Of a DNA stretch of 64,000 nt, positions 1 to 12,358 are shown piece by piece; the stretch's first letter is position 1; each line of letters starts with the position of its first letter. A program made the position numbers and the translations under genes. The DNA is from Phytophthora colocasiae (Eukaryota; Oomycota; Peronosporomycetes; Peronosporales; Peronosporaceae): assembly GCA_018806915.1 (NCBI GenBank), contig JAGKQI010000045.1, positions 868,001 to 932,000 of the forward strand, read 5' to 3'. Below the pieces are notes generated by a model. It was given only the letters and a program-made list of their open reading frames with translations, did no database searches and was not told the DNA's origin.

Positions 1-966
1 TGAGGTGGTGATGGACAAACTGGCGAAACGAAGCAGACGTTGGCCGGAGAAGTAGTTGCAGATATTGTTAGCAGCGGTGTGAAGACAGTCCGAACCTCGA
101 AAGATGTGATGAGCAAGATTGCTGGTCTCGAAACCCAATTCCGCGCCGCAGCGGACTGGCTTAGCAACGCTGGACAGGGTGTTCAACAGGAGAGTGACAT
201 TCGAACGGCAGTCCTCAAGCGTTGCTCCACGTACTATGAACTTAAACCAGTAATGGACGACAGTCCGAGTACTCACCCACTTCTACTCAACACGGAGCCA
301 ACGTTTACGTATAGTGATCGTGACAGCGACGACTCGTCGTCAGATAAAGACAATGCTGCGTGTGAAAGCCCGACAATTGAATCTAGCAACACGGGCACTG
401 GTTCATTGCGTACAGAGATTTCTGCCATCGCTAGCATTGAAGACGTGGCGAGTGTGACTACTACTTCAGATACAGCTGCAACTTCAGACGTTACCACCAC
501 TAGTTTGCCAGTTGCTAAGCGAGCCCAATCTGCGCTTCGTACAATTACGACAAATCCGAAGAAGCCAAAAAAGAAACGAAGTTCGTTGGTTGATCATGAC
601 GCGCTTCACGCGCTCAAAGAATTTCCGCTGGCCCAACATAAGGAAATTGAGATGAAAAAACTATCAATTCAAAGAGAAGAACTGGTACTAAAGCAGAAGC
701 GGTCCGGTAAAGACGAGAAGGAGTCTAAAGCTCGCATTGCAGAATCTGCTGCGAATGCGATGAAGCTGCAGGAGGAAGCGGAGCACTGGAGGATACAGCG
801 GATGGTTATGCTGCTTCGCGAACGGAATAAACTGAAAGCTGAGGCTGTGTCACAGGAGGACATTGATATTGCGCTGCCTCTTCCTCAACTGGATATAATC
901 AACACCCTAGCTCCATCAGAAACGCCAGAAGCTGGTTTCGACGCTCTTCACCACCAGCATCCCTAG
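1..966 (+). CDS. Harbinger accessory protein (ORF2), 5'-truncated by the window edge
   Basis: Open frame without an internal stop up to TAG at 964-966. The start lies outside the window; no ATG begins the visible part and the frame runs through a TTG at 40. The product has an acidic serine/threonine-rich middle (about 300-480) and a lysine/arginine-rich C-terminal helix (about 560-850, rich in K, E and R with KKP and KKKR clusters). Harbinger elements need a second Myb- or trihelix-like protein to bring the transposase to the nucleus and to the ends; that role is inferred from position and composition, since I cannot see a clear Myb motif. Its 3' end overlaps the transposase 3' end by 68 bp on the other strand. 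Copy 2 of this gene is frameshifted, so this is the better version. Confidence 0.6.
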
Positions 967-2156
967 GCAGTGGCATATTCAGCTCATCATTTTCGTCTAG
1001 GTCATTAGAGCGACCATGTCGCCTAATGTCCTCTTTCCAATCTGCAGGAATTGGCTCAGCAATCAGCAAATTATGTACTATGCAGGCAGCAGTTACGTAG
1101 CGAATAATCTTGCGCATATGCCGACGTTTAGTTAGCTTCGTGCGGATCCCATTCAAGTATTGAAATCTAGGTTTTAGCAAGCCAATGCAGTGTTCCGACA
1201 CAATCCGAATCTTTGCCAATTTACCATTGAAGTTTGTGTGGTTTTGGTCCATTGTACACCCCACAGGTTTTTTTTAATGCGGGAACCATTACTGACGAAG
1301 CCTGAAAAGCTGAGTCTCCAAGTAAGTATTCTCTATGACTGAAGAATGTGTTCTGCTGTAGGTTAGCTGGGCAATTCCTCCAAACGCGGTTATCGTGAAC
1401 TGACCCCGGTCATCCAATTACAATTTGGCGGACTCGAGCAACATCATCACAAATAATAAGAGCATTAACAGCGTAGTAGCCCTTTCGAGAGTAGTAAGCT
1501 TCTCCATTTTTCTGGGGTTTAAATGCAAGAGGGAGAAGTGTACCATCCACCAGGCCGATGCAATTTACGAAGCTGTACTTATCACATATGCGCCGGGAAA
1601 TCTCGATACGCTCCGCCGTGCTCGGCCATGCGAGAGTGCTTGGTTCCAGCGCTAAAATTGCTCCAGAAGCTCGATACAAGTAGTTTCCAACAGTCCCCTT
1701 ACCCAAACATAATAACTGTGCCTGCTTTGACCATGTGGCATCACTGCCGAAGCTTCCCAAACACTTCAATAGAACCAATATGTACAATTCAGCGCCACCT
1801 CGGAACGGGCAGTACCCGTTAGATGTCAAGGCTGGATGAGTCCGAACAAGTTGCACAAGACGTAAGAAGGTCTCCCGGTCCATTCGAAAGTGTTCCAAGA
1901 ACTCAGTATCGTTCAAGTATACGTCGTCATATAGTAGCTTCTTCCATCGATCCCCACGCCGGCGATATAATGATGGTCGATCAAAGTACCGAAATGCTAG
2001 CACACTCCTGTAGGCTGCTACGTGCAGCTCATCCAAATCGTCTTCGGTAGTGTATTCCTCATCAACCAAAAAACGCAAAGCTGCTGCTTCCGTTCTCACA
2101 GCTATGGCAGCCTCCAATGTCCGTAGAGCTTTTTGACGCGAGCTTAGGCGAGGCAT
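899..2156 (-). pseudogene. Harbinger DDE transposase (DDE_Tnp_4 type), copy 1, broken
   Basis: The frame starts at ATG 2156 (MPRLSSRQK); upstream codons in the same frame have no ATG. It encodes the DDE superfamily transposase of PIF/Harbinger elements: the first aspartate in 'GLVDGTLLPL' near 1560-1590, the second in 'LLGDSAFQ' and the glutamate in 'IVSEHCIGLLKPRF' near 1165-1205. Two defects are visible. A TGG codon has become TGA at 1410-1412 (copy 2 still has TGG), and a run of eight T at 1268-1275 shifts the frame so that the last part is read in another frame (1264-899). With seven bases the frame would be continuous. The product would bind the terminal repeats and cut DNA; this copy cannot make a full protein. 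Confidence 0.85.
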
Positions 2157-2288
2157 GGCGCAGGAATGTAAGTGGCGTGGGAACGAATTTTTCGATTTGT
2201 TGCTGTGCAAGCTGCAGGGGGTGTTCAATGCTCTCGGACACTCATTGGCTAAAATATATTTCGTGGCGCGTCGCGCGGGAAAAAAAAT

Positions 2289-2309
2289 TTGCGAGCATTG
2301 ACAACCCCT
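2289..2309. repeat. Right terminal inverted repeat of Harbinger copy 1
   Basis: Reads TTGCGAGCATTGACAACCCC followed by T. The same sequence occurs at 15911-15931 and its reverse complement at 13080-13100. It is followed by ATT, the 3-bp target duplication. Confidence 0.85.
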
Positions 2310-2716
2310 ATTAACTGGTTATTCCTGCTACTTGGCTTGGCTATTGAATTCTGAAGGTTTCTTTTTTTTGATTGGATATTGGTGCTGATGAGGCTGTAGT
2401 TGTTGAAACTCTTCTCCTCGTACATGTACATAATGGCGAATTGGTCAGGCGATTTCAAGTTTTGACATCTTTGTTAATCAACTAACTAAATTATTCTAAG
2501 TATGTTATCCTTGACTCGACGACAAATGTTTTCCAACTTGTAGTTTTTTTTTGTTTTCTGAACTACTATGACTACTACATACAAAATTTGTTGCTGAGCG
2601 AGTAGTTAGTCAAGTAAACCGCGACAAATCCAGATACTGCTATAACGTACGAGGTCTAGACATCGCGATACATGCACCTTGTTTATTACACGAATAACAT
2701 GCCTGAGCTTCAACAA
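2310..2716. repeat. Duplicated flank shared with 15932-16338
   Basis: No gene seen. Nearly identical to the sequence right of Harbinger copy 2. The match breaks at about 2716/16338: here it joins the truncated LTR of Gypsy-1, there it joins the 3' end of an M96-like pseudogene. The first about 80 bases (TATTCCTG, CTACTTGGCTTGGC, TATTGAATTC) also resemble 52905-52999, which looks like the same site without Harbinger. Confidence 0.7.
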
Positions 2717-2718
2717 CA

Positions 2719-2771
2719 CTGGCTCCCTCCAAGTTGGATTTCAAGGCGTAAGAAAAGAGTAGTCGACGACA
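2719..2771 (+). repeat. Remnant of the 5' LTR of Gypsy-1
   Basis: About 53 bp matching 11847-11899 with one inserted C and an A/G difference. It ends in ACA, directly followed by TGG, as expected at an LTR/primer-binding-site junction. The rest of the LTR is missing. Confidence 0.6.
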
Positions 2772-2789
2772 TGGTGGTCATTACAGTGG
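2772..2789 (+). other. Candidate primer binding site of Gypsy-1
   Basis: TGGTGGTCATTACAGTGG starts immediately after the LTR remnant; the leading TGG would pair with the CCA end of a tRNA. The tRNA species was not identified. Confidence 0.4.
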
Positions 2790-3103
2790 CTTTCTGGGCA
2801 ATGTTTCACTGGGTGAACTTTGCGAGCCTAGTCACAGTGGGCAAGAATCCTACACGGGACATCCTGTACTGGGGATGGTGCAATACGGGCACTAGACAAT
2901 ACTGGTCTATCCAACCGGAGATGGATGGGCAATACGGGCCTTTGCTAGACACAGACACAGACACAGACAAAGATGAGCACTGTTACTGAGATCCGAGATC
3001 CCTGCACAGCACGGTTTACAGAAGTTAGATACTGATGACACAGACACTGAACATACGGGTTGGTTTTGTTTTACAGATACAGAAGCTAAGTTCACGGAGA
3101 GAA
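2790..3103 (+). other. Gypsy-1 5' leader with a short (ACAGAC)n tract
   Basis: Untranslated leader between the candidate primer binding site and gag. It holds a short ACAGAC microsatellite at about 2948-2970 and a weaker one near 3035-3050. No gene seen. Confidence 0.5.
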
Positions 3104-4981
3104 ATGGTACAGAGGACGGGAAATAACGCGAGAGACGAACGAGCTGAAAGGCGGTCTTCGTTCCATGACGCCATAGCTGAGGCGGCGCACGTGGCGAATC
3201 CGGGAATAGCGCACGGAGCGGACAAGAGGGTTTTCCAAGCAGACCTGCACAGCACGGGAGGAAGTTTCATGCCAGCAGCAGCAACTGTACGAGTGGTAGC
3301 AGGCCATACGCCTAGGTCCAGTGGTGGACGTGGAGGTGCTATCTTTGTCGAAGTTCCCAATAACAGTGGAGGTGCACACGGCCCACCGGCAGCACCAGTA
3401 GTTCCAGCTCATGCGGCAGCAGTGAACCTCGGTGGCAATGGTACCGGTGACAATGGTGGTAACAGTGAGCAGGACAATGCACGAGGCGGTGGAAACGGAG
3501 GGCAAGGCCAAGCAGCAGCACTACCCGCAGGAGATGGCGGTGGAGCAGGACTTGGAATCCCTGGAGATCAAGCAGCAGCAGCACCTCCAGTACCACCAAC
3601 GCCTCCAGTACAGATAGCACCACAGTACTTTGCAATGCCACCGGCGCCACAGTGGATGTATCCGGCACCGAGTCGTGAAAAGAAGCTTCGGTTGCCAAAG
3701 TTCAAGGGTCTGGGAGAGCCAAAAGTTACGGTGAAGGCCTGGTTAAAAGCGGTCAAGAATGAATTACGTCGACAAACTGCAATCTTACGCACGGATTGGC
3801 GTGAACATGAGGTGTTCATTGAAATGGTTGCAAGCCTGGAAGGTAAAGCCCTCATGTGGTACGATACGGACGAAGACGCGTTCAGCAGACGAGAAGATCA
3901 GACGTTTGGAAATCTGAGTCGAAATGATGCGGGACAGATACATGGTGAAGCGTTCGAACCCGGAGGTGGTCGCGAGACTACGGCAACGACGTCAACAACG
4001 AGGCGAGTCTCTAGTAGAATACGCGCAAAAGCTCCGTGAGATTGCTTCCAGTAACCCGGTCAATGAGGAGTGGTTGGTTGACTCGTTCCTGTCCGGCATG
4101 AACAACACTTGGTGCTCGACTTTGGTTCGTGGACATCGACCGGCGACTTTGAATGAAGCGGTGAACTCTGCTGTAGATCAGGTTGGAGAGTATGGTGAAG
4201 GTTATGGGGTGGATCTCGCTACAGCGATGCGAGCACACGACGAACGAGCAGCGTCGGCAGGCGCCGTCCCAACAGCCTTGGTCCCAGATTTGACACGGAT
4301 TCAGCAGATCTCAGTGGCAGGTGGAAACTTGGGAAGTGTCGTGTCAGGATATGACGACGTGGGCTTAGCTACTGGACCTCCGCCACGGTATGGCGTTGAG
4401 GGACGGTTAATGGTGCCTCAGGGAGGTGCCACACTTCAGAGTGGTGGTCAATGGAATGCAGTCATCCCAGCTGGATACAAACTGGTACCGGAAGAGACAG
4501 TGACGGTTCAAGCAGCCAGTACGACAACTCCAGCAGCTACGGCACGGACAGCAGCCCATACCCGACAGACGACAACTTCTAACCAGAGAACGGATGCGAA
4601 TACTCGACAGAACCAGCGGCAGGGACGTACCCTCAAATGGAAGCTCGAAGTACTCAGCAGCAGTCGCAGCAGCAACCCAAACAGCAGCGTTGGAACAACG
4701 GAAGAAGTTACGGGAACAATGAGCCGCTCCGAACGCGTGAAGACCGTTTACGCAACCACCAGCAGTATTTGACCAGAAGATCTCAGCAACAGCAGCCAAC
4801 CCGCACGGCAACAGTGAAACCCGATGACATGTGCTTCTACTGCCACGGATTTGGGCATCACGCGCACGCGTGTGCACTCAAGAAGGAAGACTCGGAAGAA
4901 ACCAGCCCCGTGGTGAATCAGAACAGTGAGACCAACAACCAGAACACGGCTGGCGGTACGGGAAACGGCTCGCGGGTGTAG
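3104..4981 (+). pseudogene. gag: Gypsy-1 gag, frameshifted
   Basis: Starts at ATG 3104 (MVQRTGNNARD). The N-terminal third is rich in Gly, Ala, Asn and Pro (about 3300-3660). It is followed by a retrotransposon gag domain with 'KLRLPKFKG' and 'ALMWYDT' (about 3680-3870), then a Gln/Thr-rich stretch and one zinc knuckle CFYCHGFGHHAHAC (CX2CX4HX4C, about 4832-4873), which would bind the element RNA. The reading moves from frame 2 to frame 3 near 3900-3960 and back to frame 2 near 4640-4770, so two compensating indels break it. It stops at 4979-4981. Gag normally forms the virus-like particle in the cytoplasm. Confidence 0.75.
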
Positions 4982-5139
4982 GGGCCCCGGCCCAGCATCA
5001 CGCGAAAGACCAACGGGGAACGGAGAGCACGGGTGAGCCAAGAGCTAACCAACTGGAGCCGGAACGACATGTGCAGTCCCAGCATCGGCCGGCAGCAGCA
5101 GCAGCACCTGGACGAGAACAGTTGCCAGAAGCGATTTAG

Positions 5140-8100
5140 GTGACGGGGCGGAAGAGAAGATGGAAACGAAAGAAATACGCTTATTGGAACCGGGTAGTGG
5201 AATTTGGAGCGGTAGACCGAGAAGCGAGAAACAGCAAGAAGAATGCGGTGACACCAGAGAAAAGCGAGGTGACATCGAACCATACAGTACAAGAAGGAGT
5301 GCGTGGCGCTGACACAGAAGAAGCAGAATGTTGGCAGAAAACGTTCCCGAGAAGAGTCCAAGTGGTGACGGCAGGCGGAAGAAGCGTCGCCGAGTTCAGG
5401 AGTTTTGATACTGGGGATGGTGGATCCTCGGTCAATTTTACGGGTATAGAGGGCGACATCACGGGTGAAGCGCCTCTGGCAGAGCCCAAGACCCCGGATA
5501 CAGACCCACTAGACGAAGAAAAGAAGACCGGACCGGATGACACCACCCCAGAATCACGGACGATATTGACAAGTGGGGATGGCGGAGTCCGTGAACAACT
5601 GCAGCGACACTTGACGGGCATTCTAGACGGCGAGTTGACGATCTTGGACAGTCCGCGAGCGAGGGTTCTACAGCTTAAAGCAGCTCAGCGAAGGTGTGAC
5701 ATTGGACATGCTGAGGCGGAACGACGATGGGACCGGAAGGTGTCAGCTCTACAGGCACGGCGAGTAAGAAAATGAGCTGTACGGGTAGTCCGAAGACATG
5801 CAGCGACAGCAATAACGGCTGAAATAGCTCAGGACACAGCGATTCCAGTAACTACGGTACCTGAGACGACTGTAGTAGAAGAAAGATCCCAGCTTGATGA
5901 CGACGCCGTAAAAGTACGCGCCTCGCGAGCACGACGACGACAACAGAAGCGTCTAGCGAAAGCATGCGCGAAGGAGAGAAGAGAACTGGAACATCGCAAC
6001 GCACAGACGAGGTATACGGACGACAGCCTGTACAAGTACGATGAGCATCGACGCACCCATGGACGAGCAAGTACTATACCGAGCAGTGCAGTCAGAGATG
6101 TGCAGTACACGGAACCTGGAACTGTCAGAACGGTTAGAACTAGTAAGACACACCGGACGCACCGAAGTTACGAGTATCACAGCGGCAGTACTTATCACAG
6201 TACAAGTACTCAGTGGAATGAGACGGCAGCACGACATTGTACTACTGGGAAACTACGTGCAGTACAAGCACCAACGGTTGATCAACTACCTACAGCGGCG
6301 GTGACTGTACGAGGAAAAATGACGGCGGTGAAGCTGGACACAGGAGCTCAATACAGTGTTGCAGGAAGGAGTTGGCGTGAACACGGTACACGGCTAAATG
6401 TACCTCCTCCTGTGGACTTTATGGAAGGCTTTAGCGGAGCAGCAGTACGGGTGATCGGAGTCTATTGTTTCGTTCTTTGGACACAGTATTCGCAGAGTAT
6501 GACAGTGGATGCCCTTATTGTGGACAGTGATACCGAAGATTTCCTGGTTGGAGAGGACTGGATGTACGACCATGGAGTGAAGATAGATTTCGTCTCTAGC
6601 GAGATGAAATGGTACGAGAACGACGTAAAGAAGGTCGTGCCTTTCACTGGAATTGGGTCACGAGAGAAACGTGAACGAGTGGCTAAGATACGGCTCCTTC
6701 GGAAGACTAAGATTCGGACACAGACCTGTCATAACGTGGAAGTATCAGTACCTGAGGAAGACGGAACGGTTGGCCTCTTCATACCGAAGAAACGTAAAGA
6801 GCCCTACTTGCTTGTGGCACCAACGTTGGTGACGGTGAAATCGGGTAAAATGAAGGTACCGATCCTAAATCTGGTTGGCAAGACAGCAAAGTTACCGAGC
6901 AAGGAAATGCTAGGAACATGGACGCCTCTGGATGACGAGATGGAGATTCTGGATTTGGGAGGTGATCTCGAACGAGAACGCGTGAGTGAGTGGCTAGATC
7001 AGATCCGGGTACAGGAGAAGCCGCTTAGCAATGAAGAGACATTGGATTTCGGGGAGATGGATGATAAGGACAAGGAACTTCTCGTGAAGCTGCTCAGGAA
7101 TTACCCAGAGTTGCTAGAGCCGAAGGAAGGATGTCCTCCAGCAACGACGCTTGGTGTAGAGCATCACATCAACACTGGAGATGCACCACCGATCAAGATT
7201 CGACCCCGACGATATTCTCGAACCGAACAGGAAGTGATCGACGCTGAAGTACAGAAGATGTTGCATGATGGAGTCATAGAGGAAGGCGCGGGAGCATGGG
7301 GATTTCCGGTGATCCTGGTTCGGAAGAAGGTTGGCACTGTTAGATTCTGCATCGACTACAGACTACTGAACAACGTCACCAAGAAGGACGTATACCCGTT
7401 ACCGAGAATTGACGAAGCTCTGGATACTATGCACGGATCACGGAGATATTCAAGTCTAGATATTCACGCAGGCCATTGGCAGGTGCCTGTAGCAGGAACG
7501 GACAAGCCTAAGACAGGCTTTGTTACTCGACAAGGATTGTTCCAGTTTGTTCGAATGCCTTTCGGTTTAGCTAATGCACCGGGAACCTTCCAACGGATGA
7601 TGGATGCAGTTTTTCGAGGGCTTACATGGCGAAGTTGTTTGGTATATCTGGACGACGTGATCATCTATACTGCGGGATCAGTCTCGCGACACGTGGTTGA
7701 ACTGGCCTGTGGGTTGGAACGGTTGTCACGGGCGGGGTTGTCACTGAAACCGAAGAAGTGCAGTTTCGCCAAGACGAGACTGGAGTACCTGGACCACGAG
7801 CTCGACGAACAGGGGATACGGCCCCTGGAGTCACTGGTAGATACGGTGAAACGATTCCCGACACCGGAGAACCCTGAGGAGGTGCGGAGATTCGTGCACT
7901 TGGCCGGTTATTACAGGCGGTTTGTGCCACATTTCGGGACAAAGGCCTCGCCTTTGACGAGGTTGCTGAGGAAGAGTTCGGCATGGGACTGGGGGCCTGA
8001 ACAACAGGAGTCTTTTGAGGCCCTGAAGGTGGAGCTAACGGAGAGACCGCTATTGGTGTATCCAGATTTCACCAAGCCATTCAAGCTGGTGACGGACGCG

Positions 8101-8798
8101 TCGGTGGTGGGATTAGGTGCGGCTCTGATGCAGGACAAAGGTGCTGGTGATCAACAGGTAGCCTACGCATCTAAAGTGAATTCGCCTACTGTAGCGAAGT
8201 ACGGGATCACAGACCTAGCGTGTGCGGCCGTCATTTGGGCCGTAAAAGCTCTTTCGACCATACCTGTACGGTAGAAGATTCGAGTTAGTTACGGATCACT
8301 CGGCGCTGTCATATTTGATGAAGAAGAAGGACCTTACCGGGCAGCCATCGATGGGCTCTACAACTGCAGGAGTTTGACTTCCGCATCACCTACCGACCAG
8401 GTTCTACTAATGTGGTGGCAGATGCGCTATCACGCGCTCCGGTACGGACCATGGCGGCGAATCGGCGGAGGAGCAAGCGAGAGAAGCGGCGGCAAGCTAA
8501 CGCGAAGACACCTGAGGACGAACGTACAGTTGGCGGCAACGGGCGACCTACTGGGGGTACAAAAACTACCGTACCAACCAAGGACGCAACACCCGACACG
8601 ACTCGTACGGGTACAGTACCGGCGGATGGACATCACGATGGAGGGGTGACTGGAGATACAGCAGACGAAAACCAAGACTCGGATGATGACGATGACGGAT
8701 TGGGTAAAGGACAGCTCACAGATAACGAGATTCGACGGTACCAGGCAGAGGACAAGTTGTCACAACGGCTACGAGGACAGCAGCTACATAAGGACTAG
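5140..8798 (+). pseudogene. pol: Gypsy-1 pol, part 1: protease, reverse transcriptase, RNase H, broken
   Basis: A single frame runs from about 5140 to 8274, interrupted only by TGA at 5773-5775. The first part is an acidic/basic linker without recognised domain. The aspartic protease has LDTGAQYS (D at 6337) and later 'FLVGEDWM'. Reverse transcriptase follows, with 'FCIDYRLLN' (about 7345), 'MPFGLANAP' and the catalytic YLDD at 7643-7654. RNase H begins at 'LVTDASVVGLGAAL' (about 8088-8130). Near 8255 the frame shifts; 'FELVTDHSAL' and then 'VVADALSR' (about 8408-8430) appear in other frames, and the last frame closes with TAG at 8796-8798. These enzymes would cut Gag-Pol and copy element RNA into DNA; this copy cannot. 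Confidence 0.8.
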
Positions 8799-8819
8799 CA
8801 GTTGTTGTTCGAGACGGAC

Positions 8820-10944
8820 TGGTGCATTTACGTGAGGCAGATGGATCTTTACGGGTGGTTTTACCGGCTCCACTCCGAGCGAAGGCACTACGAGAAGCTC
8901 ATGACTCGATCTACGCATGTCACTTGGGAACTCCACAGACGTACGGACGGCTAGAGAAGATTTACTGGTGGCCCGGAATGCGTGACCAAGTCAAGTGCTG
9001 GGTACGGAGCTGTAGAGATTGTGCAACACGGAAAACGAGACCAAAGGCAGTTATACCACCGCTTCGAAGCTTGGGAGTTGGTGCAGTTGGCGACAGATGG
9101 GCGCTTGACGTAGCAGGTCCGCTACCGATCACTGCCAGAGGAATTCGCTACGTTATCGCGGCTGTCGACTACGCTAGCAGATAAGCAGTAATGATTGCAA
9201 CTCCAAGTCATATAGCAGAAGATATCGCAAGGTTTTTGACGGAACGTATCGTGGGCGTACATGGGCCTATGCGTGAGTTAATCATGGACGGAGCTCCAGA
9301 GTTGAATGGACTCGTGGTGACCAGATTGGTCCAGCTAATGCAGGCAAAACAGACCAAGCCTGTACCGTATCGACCTATGTTGCTAGGACTCGTGGAGAGA
9401 TATCACAAGATCTGGAAGGACATGGTCTCACAGTACGTGAACGAGAAGCAGAACGATTGGGACGATTGGATCCCGTGCGCGATGTAGCCTATAACGGAGC
9501 TCGACATGGAACTACAGGATACTCTCCTAATGAGCTTATGATGGGAAGGCGGCTGCGTGCTCCTAATGAACTACTGAGGGTGAGTCAAGTACAGCAGATC
9601 GGCGGCTGGCCGGAGTATCACCGAAAGCTGGTGAAGAACATAGCATCGGCAGCGAAGATTGCAAAAGTGGTGTTAGAGCGTGATCAGCTACGGCGTGAGC
9701 GGTATTACAATCAGAAGGTCAGAAACAACGTACACTTCAAGGTGGGCGATACGGCGTGGCTCTTTAAGCCTCCTAGATGAACTGGTGCGACGAAGCTTGC
9801 CCATCGGGTCGGTCCCGTGAAATTGACAGCAGACGGAGGCTTCGACTGGATCGTCCGAAGAGAAGACACAGGCGAGGAGTTGGTTGCTCACTGCAGCTTC
9901 CTGATCTCGTACTACAGACCGAGGAGTCAGTTGACAGCGATAGCTGACCAGATACTGGAAGACATGGCCAAGGATGAGGAGCTGTTTGGTGACGATGACG
10001 TTGAATACAGGTCGAACGGCACTGCAGCGGCGACAGAACCAGCACCCGTAGCAGAAAGTGAACTAGCACCTGAATCTACGACACGTACGATCGTCAGTAT
10101 CCAAGATAACGCTCAGGCAACGGAGATGACCACAGTACCGATAAGTGCAGAGGGTTCGAGAACAGAGGAGAACCACAGAGGACGTGACGACACGGTAGAC
10201 CAGATTGGAGACTCCAGAATAGCTACTACCGTTGCAGAAGTTGAGACGGAGGACCCGGAAGAGACAACAACGGGCACCGGACAAGATCAGCAGGAACCGA
10301 CGGCAGCTACTACACTATCTACCGAAGCTCAAGCATCGTTTAGAGTCACAGCAATACCGGCGACGAAGCCACGAAAACGGAAGCGTACTGAAGCTCAAGC
10401 ACCAGATGAGCAACAGAAGCAGCAGGCCAAACAACGCGCAGAAACAGAAGCGCGAGAGGCACGGGCAGCACAACGGAGTGCTCTACGTAACCAGCCGACG
10501 GAGACAAACACCAAGGAAATGGGTACAGCTAAGAATCACAGGGTACCAAGCCCTTCGACGACCTCTGAAGACGACACCACGGCGATTAATGACGGAGACG
10601 TCTCAGCAAGCGTCAGTAATGAAGCAAACGGACCTGTAAATGAAGGTGGTGCCGCTCGAGCTTTGTGTGGACATGGACAAGGACGTTGGCCATCAGCAGC
10701 CAAAGTTATTATGGCCGAAGCAGGCGCTGGAACTGTCATTGAGCGAGGACAGCGCAAGGTCAAGAACAAGGCAGGACGCTATGAGACCCAGTATCGAGTT
10801 GAATACCAAGATCGACCAGGTGGACCAGTGGTGCCAGCCTGGCTCACTGCCCAACAGTTCGAGCAGCTATTCGATGAAGGAAAGATCGGGGACGATCTTC
10901 AGGCGGGGGATGGCGTGTGGACGATTAGGAATTTACGCTCCTAA
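8820..10944 (+). pseudogene. pol: Gypsy-1 pol, part 2: integrase and long C-terminal tail, broken
   Basis: The zinc-binding HHCC region lies at about 8900-9035 ('YWWPGMRDQV', 'CRDCATRK'). The catalytic core has D in 'RWALDVAG' (about 9105), D in 'LIMDGAPE' (about 9287) and E in 'LVERYHKIWK' (about 9394). TAA at 9182-9184 interrupts the core, the frame shifts near 9460-9480, and TGA at 9778-9780 interrupts the segment after 'GDTAWLFKPPR'. From 9781 the same frame continues to TAA at 10942-10944. That tail is acidic and Thr/Gln-rich, and its last 80 residues ('YRVEYQD', 'PAWLTAQQFEQLF') could be a divergent chromodomain, which in Ty3/Gypsy elements guides insertion to chromatin. The chromodomain reading is weak. 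Confidence 0.75.
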
Positions 10945-11899
10945 AAAGCAGCTTTTGTGACACAGCACTACAAGACGAAGATCATCGACCTCACAGATGA
11001 CGGCGACGGCTAAGGAAATTAACTTGCAGTCAATTGGGGACGACAGCAGGTTGGACGGTGACTACAAGGCTACGGAGACCGGAAGATACTGGACGACGTT
11101 GAAGTTCAAGGCCAATAAGCTGCTGGGCGATGTAAGATCGCAGCAGGAGGAACGACTAGGCGGTGGACTAGCAGCACAAAAGTGGAGTACTGGGACGGGC
11201 GACGTGAGCACAAGGGAAGGAACGGTGGAGAAGACGCGTAAGGAGTCGCCGAAGGAAGATCCTGGCGATGGCAGACGGCATACTTAGGTTAGGAGTAGTA
11301 TAGTGGGCGGCGGTAGTTAGGAGAGCACTTTGGCGTGCGGACTGGCCGTCGAACCTCTCAGTTACGATTTCGCACGGTTGTGAGGAGTTAAGTAACTAAA
11401 ACTTAAGCGTGGAGTACTGCGGCAACTGGCCGGCTTCACCCAACAGCATTTTGGGTTTTTTTCTAGGGGAGTGGCCTTGTTCTGCGGTACACTGACCGGC
11501 AGGGACCTCTAGACTAATAAGCTCAGGAGGCACGGAGTTCTGAGGTACGAAGATGAGGATGCATGCGTAGTGTGGCGGGGATCGCGGCTAGCTACCGCGC
11601 GGTTGTGGTGCTTATTGATAGCGTCTCGAATAAAGGATGTCCACTTTAACTTCAATGTGGTGGTGCATTCGTCTTGTATAATGTATATTGTATATCGGGA
11701 TTAGCACGAGGACAAGCTACTAGTCTACCCAAAGCTGTAGTCGCTATCAAACGTCTTCTCCCTAGCCGTCTCTACTGGACAATGTCCGCCGGGGTCTCTC
11801 TAGTCTCTCTGGTGACAGGCTGACTCTAGTTCCTGCTTGCGTGACCACTGGCTCCTCCAAGTTGGATTTCAAGGCGTAAGAAAAGAGTGGTCGACGACA
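10945..11899 (+). repeat. Gypsy-1 3' non-coding region and 3' LTR (left boundary not determined)
   Basis: No convincing gene; a 96-codon frame at 10997-11287 has no recognisable features. The LTR must lie in the right part and ends at 11899 (GTCGACGACA). Because the 5' LTR is truncated, its start cannot be fixed. A TATA-like AT stretch (about 11678-11696) and an AATAAA-like signal (about 11629) fit an LTR. Confidence 0.5.
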
Positions 11900-12358
11900 G
11901 TATGAAGAGAGATGATGGGAGCAGTAAGTGGCCAATTATCCCTACAGCGCGTGATGTTGGTGTGCAGGCAGAGATCAGCAACTAAACGGTGCAGTATTTC
12001 GACGAGAACAAGTACGTCATCGTGTTTGACTACTCAGGCGACGCCAAAGTCTAGTACGTATGCCAGCAGGTCGATGGCAAGCGAGTTTAAAAGTTTTATT
12101 TCGTTCTTGGAGACACGGAAGTGAATGTCAGAAGTCGAGATGCAGAGTTACCTGCTGAAAACGGCGTTCACTGGATTACAGATGAGGCGGGATATTCTCA
12201 CGGTTCATGAGATTGATGACAATGAGGTGGAGGTGCGTTTTGACAGTTTATCGTGCGTAAGCTGTGAAGAGGAAGCACGGAGTCACTTTATCAAGTTTGG
12301 GGTTGTTGTTATGCGCTGGAAGCAGCTAGTTTCGTCGTCGAATTTGCTCAAGGTTTGA
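11900..12358 (+). pseudogene. M96-like gene fragment (C-terminal part), copy a
   Basis: Matches the C-terminal half of the M96-like gene at 55033-62129, from 'MKRDDGSSKWPI' to the stop at 12356-12358. The family has an N-terminal basic/coiled-coil part and a START-like domain; database entries name it 'M96 mating-specific protein family' (recollection). It is broken: TAA at about 11983, TAG at about 12052, and a 2-base loss at 'GYSHG' that shifts the frame, the same loss as in copy b (16339-17290). The 5' half is absent because Gypsy-1 abuts at 11899. Confidence 0.75.

Larger units (their letters stand above)
1..2309. mobile_element. PIF/Harbinger transposon, copy 1 (left end outside window)
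   Basis: Right-hand part of a DNA transposon with two convergent genes, a DDE transposase on the minus strand and an accessory DNA-binding-type protein on the plus strand, the usual plan of PIF/Harbinger elements. It ends in the terminal inverted repeat at 2289-2309, which matches the two ends of copy 2 (13080-15931). Base 2 corresponds to 13624, and the copies differ at only a few positions. The sequence to the right (2310-2716) also matches the right flank of copy 2, so the pair is a segmental duplication, not two separate insertions. Confidence 0.85.
2719..11899 (+). mobile_element. Gypsy-1: degraded Ty3/Gypsy LTR retrotransposon
   Basis: Gag, protease, reverse transcriptase, RNase H and integrase follow in Ty3/Gypsy order on the plus strand, in several frames broken by stops and frameshifts. 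A direct repeat of about 53 bp occurs at 2719-2771 and 11847-11899 (both contain CAAGTTGGATTTCAAGGCG and end GTCGACGACA). I read it as the 3' end of both LTRs, the left LTR being truncated to this remnant. The right end lies inside an M96-like gene fragment (next base 11900). The left end joins the duplicated Harbinger flank, so no target duplication is left. Confidence 0.8.

Noticed and set aside
10997..11287. 96-codon frame before the Gypsy-1 LTR as an extra gene
   Set aside because: It follows a decayed pol and shows no conserved-looking motif; probably open by chance.
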